Shown here: one piece after another, positions 57,263 to 64,000 of the stretch
How the letters are laid out: each line of letters starts with the position of its first letter
How positions within the stretch are numbered: position 1 is the first letter of the stretch
Position numbers and translations under genes: made by a program
NCBI RefSeq assembly: GCF_029962835.1
Contig: NC_080582.1
Location: 77,620,177-77,684,176 of the forward strand
Source: Magnolia sinica
Taxonomy: Eukaryota; Streptophyta; Magnoliopsida; Magnoliales; Magnoliaceae
Length of the DNA stretch: 64,000 nucleotides
Direction: 5' to 3'
Notes under the pieces: model-generated
What the model saw: the letters and a program-made list of their open reading frames with translations, nothing else
What the model was told of the DNA's origin: nothing
Databases searched by the model: none

Positions 57263-57483
57263 TACAGCGCATGAATTTCCGGCGGATTTTCTGCAAAAGC
57301 CTTTCATGCACACTAACATACTCCTACGTGCCGAATCCAGAGGTGTTACACACCAAGATTAGTCACACTTTTTGTTTCAGTCAATCACATCTCTCTAACC
57401 ATTAGTTGTGTAACCCCAAGTTAGGGCCAAAGCCAAAAGAATAAGCATGTCTTATGATTCAAGTGGGCCACATCAAGAAAAAC

Positions 57484-57485
<2 letters not shown>

Positions 57486-57546
<61 letters not shown>
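57486..57546. repeat. (GA)n microsatellite, about 60 bp
   Basis: An uninterrupted AG dinucleotide run. Confidence 0.95.
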
Positions 57547-57548
<2 letters not shown>

Positions 57549-57591
57549 AACAAACAAACTATAATGATTTTATTTCTTATAACAAATGAAA

Positions 57592-57880
57592 AAACCGAGT
57601 CAAGGCCGAGTCGCAACCGAGTCAGGGCTGAATCAGGGCGAGTTACAATATAGTGAATTGGCGCGTACCTTTTCTCGCATTAGCAATCGCATATGAGCAT
57701 GATTCTCCATTCGATTCAAGATTATTAGATTTGGTGGATTTGTAACTTATTTATGAGTTTGAATTTATGAGTTGGAATCTTGTTATTTTGTTTTCACTAT
57801 TATCAATTGTTGAAAATTCATATTGCTATTTTCTGTTTTTTAGGCTATCCTTTGAGAGTATAAATTTGAGATGATCTTGA
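57592..57880 (+). repeat. F-box-type 5' region, copy D (no coding part)
   Basis: It shares GAGTCAGGGCTGAATCAGGG, CTTTTCTCGCATTAGCAATC and TATTGCTATTTTCTGTTTTT with 38436-38760. The order is the same, so it is a moved copy of the same leader/intron segment. Confidence 0.7.
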
Positions 57881-58096
57881 CAATTTATGTAGAAATTGAT
57901 GATTTTGATCCATGGTTAGAAGACTTGGCTACTGGACCTGACTTGTTCAGGCTTGAGTCGAGTTGGGACTGGACTGAGTTGAGGGTGACTTGAGATTTTC
58001 TGCAAAAGCCTTTCATGCACACTAGCATACTCCTACGTGCCGAATCCAGAGGTGTTACACACCAAGATTAGTCACACTTTTTGTTTCAGTCAATCA

Positions 58097-58132
<36 letters not shown>

Positions 58133-59287
58133 GATGTTGCATGTTCAACGTAATTTCTTTCTATACATGATCTCAAAAAATCAAGATAAACCATAGGGTT
58201 AAACAATTAATGAGCACTACACCAAAATCATGGATCTGGAACGGCTAAGGATTTGGTTTTAAAACGGTTTTAAACCGTATATAATTTGCCACGGTTTTGA
58301 ACCGTTTTCGAATTTCTAACTCCATTCAACTTTTTAATGGTTGAGGTTGCTGTTCGAACTGCTTTTTTGGTGTGTCCCACTAGGGTTTTGGATCTTCCTG
58401 ATTTTTAAGATCCTGTTTAATTATTATATTTGAAAATATATGGACGGAGTAGATTTGATGAAGATCATCTCCGTGGACCCCAAATAACCCCAGGCGGCAC
58501 TAAGAAATATCTCTGCCTAGGGTCACAGCCCATTTGATCCTGGCGTTGTTTCCCAAATCCGATAAAACCCTAATCTCTCTCACTCTCCCCCTTTCGCGAT
58601 AAAACCCTAATCTCGATCCCTCTCTCTCTGGCGATCTCCCTCTCCCTCTCGATCCCTCCCTCTCTCTCACGCGATCTCACTCTCCCCCTTTCGCGATCCT
58701 CTCTCTCTCTTGATCTCTCTCTCTCTATCTGCAATCCTTACTCCACATCCACCAACCGCTGAAACCCTGCCGCACCTCCGGTCATCAATAGCAATAGAAC
58801 GTTTTTGAGCTCCTTCCTGTTGCCAATCTGAAGAGGTAATGTTGCCTTTTGATTTTTGTGTTCATTTTGGTTTTGAATCTCTGTTTTGAATATCTGTTTG
58901 GATGATGAAATCAGCTGTAATAGAACCCTAGTCGAAGCTCTGTTTGCTGAGAGTATTATCTTGAAGTGTATTTTTTTCTTCTTTCATGCTGATTGGTACG
59001 GGAGTGGGTTGGGAGTTCAATAAAGTCAGTTTGGATCTTTAACCGTCTTTTTATCCAACTCGATTGGTAATGGTTTTTGGTTGGTTTGGTTTTAAATTAT
59101 GAAATGTTATCTCCCTAGGGCCGGGCCTATAAAAATAATATTTTGCCTGGCATATTGACAGTTCTATGTCCGTATAAAATCCACTCTGTCCATGATGGTA
59201 CTGATGTTCCACACAAGTGGCACGTTGGCAGGAAAGGGTACGATACAAGTTGTGGTACTTTGATTATAGGTGATCAGTTCTCTAATA

Positions 59288-59559
59288 AGGGTCCGTTTGG
59301 ATGCCTATAAGTTGGATTTCACCTATAACTGACTTACAACCTGTAAGTCACTTACATGTGGAAAGTTACATTTGAAAAACATGGCAAAGACCTGTGTTTT
59401 CACGTACTTGTAAGTAACTCACAGGTACAACGGTCGTCCCTCCCTCCAAGTGATTTATAGCTTACATCCAAACCGTCAGCATGTGACTTTCACCTGAAAG
59501 TGACTTTCTGGTGAAGTTCACTTGCAACTTTTTTAATTACAGACATCTAAATGACCCCT
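59288..59559. mobile_element. hAT-type MITE
   Basis: The ends AGGGTCCGTTTGGATG and, reverse complemented, AGGGGTCATTTAGATG are inverted. Inner TAAGTCACTTAC and GTGACTTTCACC repeats are typical of this MITE kind. I see no clear 8-bp duplication. Confidence 0.75.
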
Positions 59560-59764
59560 AATGATGCAATTGTGAAAATTCAACGGTTCCCATGCTTCAC
59601 CGACAGAACTATATGAGAATCCTGATAGACAGCGCATGCAATTACCAAACATGCCTGCAAACCAGGACGATCAAAACCAGTAATCAATACCACATTGATG
59701 CTTTCTCAATATTAATAAATTTTATTTATTTATTTTTTTTTTTAGAGAACCCATTTCGAGTTCC

Positions 59765-61250
59765 AATGCTCGTTGCCTAAGATGTGGGTGAGAAGTTGTC
59801 TCATAAGGTTTGTGTTTCTTGGGATTGTTAGTCTTCTTTTGCTTGTGATGTTGCCTCGTAGTTCCAATGTTGTTTTAAAATTCAACATCTAACATCCAAA
59901 TCTCTAGCTTTAAAAGATAGGCTTGAATTTGAAACCCACCAACCAAATCCTTGGAGTGAATGTGAGGCTAAGATTCTCACCCACCCCAAATATTAGGAAG
60001 TATGGACAAAACTTGGTTAGTGGACTTCAATACCAACAAGGTAGGCTTGACATTTGAGGCCATAGAAAATTGACATTTGCTTCCATGTTTCCTCAAATCA
60101 CAAGAAAGCAAAGCTTCAGGAACATCACGAACTTATCACACTTGCGATTCCATGGGAAACAGGCAACTTCCTAATGTAGCCTTAGCTTCTTTTTCTATGT
60201 AATTTTGTTCATTCTTTACCCTAAGATCCTGTGTTTTTGTGAAAGCAAAGCAAAATGATTAGCTAATATGCCCTGATTTTGTTCATTCTATGATTGCTTT
60301 GCTCATTGTATAAGATGTGGGTGAGAAGTAGTCACATAAGGTTTGTGTTTCTTGGTATTGTTAGTCTTCTTTTGCTTATAATGTGCCTTGTAGTTCCAAT
60401 GTTCATCCCATATCGAATCTAGAACCGTGGTGGTTCTCAGAATTTGTGCTACTTTATGATGAATATATGATTAAAGCGTGGATCATACCAATCAAATTAC
60501 TTATTTTCAGTTTGATTGGGAATGAAAACATTAGTGAAATGAAAACATCAACGGCAATTAAAAAAAGGATCATCGTTTTAATTATTTTTTTTGGAAACGA
60601 ATCATTGTTTTAAAATTCAACATCTAACATCCAAATGTCTAGCTTTAAAAGATAGGTTTGAATTTGAAATCTACCAACCAAATCCGTAGAGTGAATTTGA
60701 GGCTAAAATTTTTCCCCTGCAATAATATGAAGTATTTCCAAGTTGTGGTTTGGGGACTTGAAGCCAACAGGATAAGGTTGGTATTTGAGACCACAGAAAA
60801 TTGAACTCTGCTTCCATGTTTTCCCAGATCACAAGAAAGCAAAGCTTCAGGAACGTCGTGAACATATCACACCTGTGATTCCATGGAAAATGGCCAACTT
60901 CCTAATGTAACCTTAGCTTTTGTTCCTGCGTAATTCTTAACGTAGTCTTAGCTTTTGTTTCTGCATAATTTGTTCATTCTTTACCCTAAGATTATCTATT
61001 TTTATGAATGGATAGCAAAATGATGAGCTAGTATTCTCTGAACCTGATGTGGAAAGAAACATGTAATGGTCTTCAAAGTTAACTGATTGCTTTGCTCGTT
61101 ACGTAAGATGTGGATGAGAAGTTGTCTCATAAGGTTAGTGTTTCTTGGAATTGTTAAGTCTTCTTTTGCTTGTGATGTGCCTTGTAGTTCCTGTATTGTT
61201 TTTTGGAGTGCATTTTAGATTTTGTTTTCTGAACAGTTTCGTTCATTCTT
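59765..61250. repeat. Three diverged tandem copies, 540-790 bp apart
   Basis: Starts at about 59,777, 60,310 and 61,105 share AAGATGTGGGTGAGAAGT then GTTTGTGTTTCTTGG and CTTCTTTTGCTTGTGATG. The first two copies also share AACATCTAACATCCAAAT. The second carries a roughly 205-bp extra segment (60,405-60,608), around which GTTTTAAAATTCAACATC resumes. No gene. Confidence 0.75.
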
Positions 61251-61383
61251 TCCTCTACCCATAAAAGCAAGGGAAAAGATGAGCCATCTTCCTCTGAATT
61301 TGATATAGGAGCACATAAGATATGTTGCAAGGAACCATCACATGAGCAAAGCATTAAAATTCGTACTTGGGCAGACTGCTAAG

Positions 61384-61826
61384 GATTGGTAGTTTAATTT
61401 CAGCATCTACTAGAATTGGAGTTGTATCTTTTGCAATTTATGGTTGTTTCTCTGTTGCAGTTGTACTACACGTAATATTTGATAGTATTTAGCAGCAACT
61501 GGCATCGAGTATTGGTGCAGCTCTTGTGACAGTGTGGTAGCAGTCTGTAGTACTGACTCCTCTGTTGCATCTTAAAAGTAGTCCATGGGGATCTATTTGT
61601 TCTGATTGGTAGTTTAATTTCAGCATCTACTAGAATTGGAGTTGTATCTTTTGCAATTTACAGTTGTTTCTCTGTTTGTAGTTGTACTACACGTAATATT
61701 TGATAGTATTTAGCAGCAACTGGCATCGAGTATTGGTGCAGCTCTTGTGACAGTGTGGTAGCAATCTGTAGTACTGACTCCTCTGTTGCATCTTAAAAGT
61801 AGTCCATGGGGATCTATTTGTTCTGA
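61384..61826. repeat. 220-bp tandem duplication
   Basis: GATTGGTAGTTTAATTTCAG begins at 61384 and 61604; the two units differ by only a few bases, so the duplication is recent. Confidence 0.95.
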
Positions 61827-63432
61827 TGAGTGCAGGACTTGCATGTCATCTTAATGCTTGTTGAGCATTGCCTTTGTATTCTTATTGATGAAAGAGTTAC
61901 CAAAGGTGCACTCGGTGTTTTTAGGATTTGGTTCGTGAGGGAGAAGAAGCATCTTTTACATCATAATTATTGCTAAGTTAGTAATAAATATTCATGTACA
62001 GGTTTGAGGAGCAAGAGGCTCCTGTTTCCAGGCATGCCCTTGAATCATTTCTACCAAAGAGAGAAGTGGGCTCTCCAACTGTAAGCCATGTTGTTTGATT
62101 TTTTAATGTCCTCAGCTGTTTTTCAGTCTCAGAAATTAAGTATTTTTAATGCATGCCTCAGCTTCTGTTTCCAGGCGAGACTAGTGTAAATGTTTTCTAC
62201 TTCTTAGAAGGTGTTGTTTCATCTGCTGCACGTGGTGTACATATACGTCAATCCAGACCAGTCAAAACATGGCTCCATTGGTGGTGGTGAGCGTCCTAAA
62301 ATTCACTCATCTGATAATCAGAACCAACCAATCGCTGGCCATCAAATGAGTTGTTAAAAGAAGAAGAAGAAAAGAGAGTTCATGAAAAACAAAAAGAAGA
62401 AAAAAGTTCATATAAGGTAATGGTGTTAGATTTTAAATTCAAAATTTCTCCCCCTGGGCTGAATCTAGTACTTGGTTCATGGTTTTTTAGCATTTGTCGG
62501 TTTGGTTATTCAATTGGGTTTCTCCATATTTATCGGTTTCTCGTCAATCTATGATGGTGCATCTGTTTCTTTCTGATCCGAATTGGATTTTTTTCCAAGT
62601 TAAATTGGGTTTTATTTGTTTGGTCTTTGGATGAATTGAAATGTGACTCTTAGATCTACTACTTTTTTCTTTCACTTCACATTTCATTGTTGCTAGAAAA
62701 GAATTGACTATCACTCAGATGCACCATAGCCCATCCCAATCGTCATTAGATGATCCTTCACCTGTTTCTGGATGGTCAAGAAAACTATACAGGTATGATC
62801 TAGAAAAAAAAGTCTATAGATCAAATGGTTAGAAAATGCTAATTACTATAATTTCTTTCCATTCATCCAGAAAAAAAGTATATAGATCAAAGTTTATTTG
62901 ATTTTGCTTACAACAGAAAAGCCATTTTCAGAAGCTGAATTATGTTCATTTAAATTTAGTTTGGCTGAAGTGGAAAACAAATCTCTGATTTCACGAACTT
63001 ACTTATATCTTAAATGTCGTACCAATTTATCTATGAATTTCTACGTCTTATCTAAAATTGTACGTGTCTTAAATTCAAAACCAATTTAATTTACATACAT
63101 CTTCAGTCAATCTGTTTTTTATTTTCCGTTGATTTTTTATTCAGTTGACCTATATGGTGAGTTTTCTTTTTTTTTCCTTTAACAGACCAACAACAATGTC
63201 TCGGGAAACATTTCAAGCTTACTATGCCTGATGTGCATTTTGCATCATAATCCTATATGTCATATCAAGCAGGGTTAATTGGCCTGGGCACTGAGGGGTC
63301 CCGGATGTGTATTTGTGTTTCTAGTCCTTTGTAGCATGCTCCCATTCTTCAATCTTGATCATAGTGGGGAGACTTTTCTTTTTCACTCGATTACCAATTA
63401 ACTTCAATTTCTGTAGTTGTTTATATTCTTAG

Positions 63433-63518
63433 GTGGGAAGCGCCTTGTTCCTGTGGGTCTAGGAGATGATGATCAATGCATTGAGGGAACTTCACACGCC
63501 ATCTCCGCAAAGCTATAA
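63433..63518 (+). pseudogene. Captured exon of NADPH-cytochrome P450 reductase
   Basis: After a TTCTTAG acceptor the frame reads [17 protein letters not shown], which I know as a conserved stretch of plant NADPH-cytochrome P450 reductases, just before the DDF motif. After CIE the sequence departs ([10 protein letters not shown], then TAA), so the exon is cut and joined to unrelated DNA. The first base arrangement (GT then GGG) fits the phase of the gene's own intron border. The reductase passes electrons from NADPH to P450s at the endoplasmic reticulum; this scrap cannot do so. Confidence 0.75.
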
Positions 63519-63846
63519 TTTAAAGTGCTAGCCTTTACTGTAGCTTATTTCTGTAAATTTGATTTTGCTATGAAACATCTTCAAGCACATTTATGTTTTT
63601 CTTTGGATTAATCTCTATTTTGATGGAATGTAATAAACTTTTGTTAATTTATTTCCCTTAATCTTAAATTTCATGTGTTTATCTAGGTTTAAAATTGTTC
63701 CTAAAATTCCGTCTTAAAATCTGAACGTTGGCAACGTTAAGTTTTAAAACCGTTTTTAAAATTTCATTCTTAAAACGACCGTTGGCACCGTAAGGGTTTA
63801 AAACTGTTCCTAAAATGATGTTGCATGTTCAACGTAATTTCTTTCT

Positions 63847-64000
63847 TTCTTTCTTTTTTTCTTTTTTAATCATGGATCGCCAGTTATAGCCATCAGAAGA
63901 TGGACGAATATGAAAATATTTATGAGGCCCACTAGCGTTTGCTAGATGGCATTCCTATAATAATATTTATATGCAATAAGAAATTACGATATCTTAAGCA
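63847..64000. other. T-rich end of window, no gene
   Basis: A CTTT microsatellite-like run at 63,838-63,868, then unremarkable sequence. Confidence 0.5.

Larger units (their letters stand above)
57287..58106. repeat. Pair of 112-bp direct repeats
   Basis: TTTTCTGCAAAAGCCTTTCA through CAATCACATCTCTCT is present at about 57287-57398 and 57995-58106, nearly identical. Between the copies lie a (GA)n microsatellite (57486-57546) and another F-box-type 5' segment (57592-57880). The second copy runs into a (TC)n tract at 58099-58129. Confidence 0.85.
58560..63518 (+). other. Possible chimeric transcription unit inside the CACTA-like element
   Basis: Exon-like blocks with GT-AG edges follow one another. 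The first, to 58835, has AAACCCTAATCTC and TCTCTC leader phrases and a GAG|GTAATG donor. Next are 62002-62080 (FEEQEAPVSRHALESFLPKR) and a block from about 62,209 (NPDQSKHGSIGGGERPKIHS). Then come 62719-62792 (MHHSPSQSSLDDPSPVSGWS) joined in phase to 63186-63231 (RPTTMSRETFQAYYA, stop), and finally 63433-63518. None but the last is recognised. The small blocks and long introns suggest pieces of several genes rather than one working gene. Confidence 0.35.
58131..63846. mobile_element. CACTA-like element with captured exons, bracketed by a 32-bp direct repeat
   Basis: A CACTA-type left terminus, CACTACACCAAAATCATGG, starts at 58215 and is followed by AAAACGGTTTTAAACCGT-type subterminal repeats. 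Matching repeats (AAAACCGTTTTTAAAA, TTTAAAACTGTTCC) occur at about 63,690-63,814, but the expected TTTTGGTGTAGTG right end is missing. Instead, the 32 bp from ATGATGTTGCATGTTCAACG at 58131-58162 recur at 63815-63846. Exon-like pieces lie between the ends. Confidence 0.55.

Noticed and set aside
1-64000. CRISPR array, operon or prokaryotic features
   Set aside because: The sequence is plant nuclear DNA with spliced genes; the tandem repeats lack the regular repeat-spacer layout.

Overview
The window is nuclear DNA of a flowering plant. The evidence is plant exons with GT-AG introns, plant gene families (DUF295-type F-box, SGS3, hybrid proline-rich protein, receptor-like kinase, RIO2, BRR2, plant cytochrome P450 reductase), plant Ty3/gypsy and Ty1/copia elements, and a dense family of GTGGGGCCCACC-type MITEs. 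That MITE family made me think of a woody magnoliid-like plant, but this is a guess from memory. Most of the 64 kb is transposon sequence and broken gene copies. Only one intact gene is clear: a single-exon F-box gene at 39,914-41,152 (+).

Layout. 1-4.2 kb: a hAT-type MITE, one orphan exon, and a broken central piece of a RIO2 kinase gene (+). 5.7-20.7 kb: exons of an unrecognised minus-strand gene. One of its introns holds a 12.8-kb Ty3/gypsy Tat-type element (6,120-18,925), inserted so that its target-site duplication is the first five bases of the intron. That element holds a copia element lacking its reverse transcriptase (7,867-11,498) and a tiny TRIM-like element (11,750-12,766). The TRIM in turn holds a Mutator-type MITE (12,164-12,530). 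22.5-25.8 kb: a GA/TC palindrome, a CACTA-like end, a receptor-kinase fragment, a 600-bp tandem duplication and a decayed reading frame. 25.9-29.5 kb: an LTR-like stretch and a decayed gypsy gag (-) with a second TRIM copy. 32.4-33.2 kb: fragments of SGS3 and of a hybrid proline-rich protein about 150 bp apart. 33.6-39.6 kb: MITEs and repeated copies of what looks like an F-box gene 5' region, followed by the F-box gene.

42.1-54.7 kb: a nested block. An outer pair of inverted ends (42,074 and 54,682) encloses a 10.5-kb segment flanked by a perfect 17-bp direct repeat and edged by arrays of CGACGG palindromes. Inside lie a decayed BRR2 helicase C-terminal exon (-), possible exons of another minus-strand gene, MITEs and a T-rich tract. 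54.7-57.3 kb: more Mutator-type MITEs. 57.3-64 kb: duplicated F-box 5' sequence, then a CACTA-like left end at 58,215. Behind it are a 5'UTR-like exon, several spliceable mini-exons and an exon matching cytochrome P450 reductase, all bracketed by a 32-bp direct repeat.

The picture is repeated capture and relocation of host gene pieces by transposons, with little intact coding capacity. Functions are inferred from remembered family motifs; no search was run.
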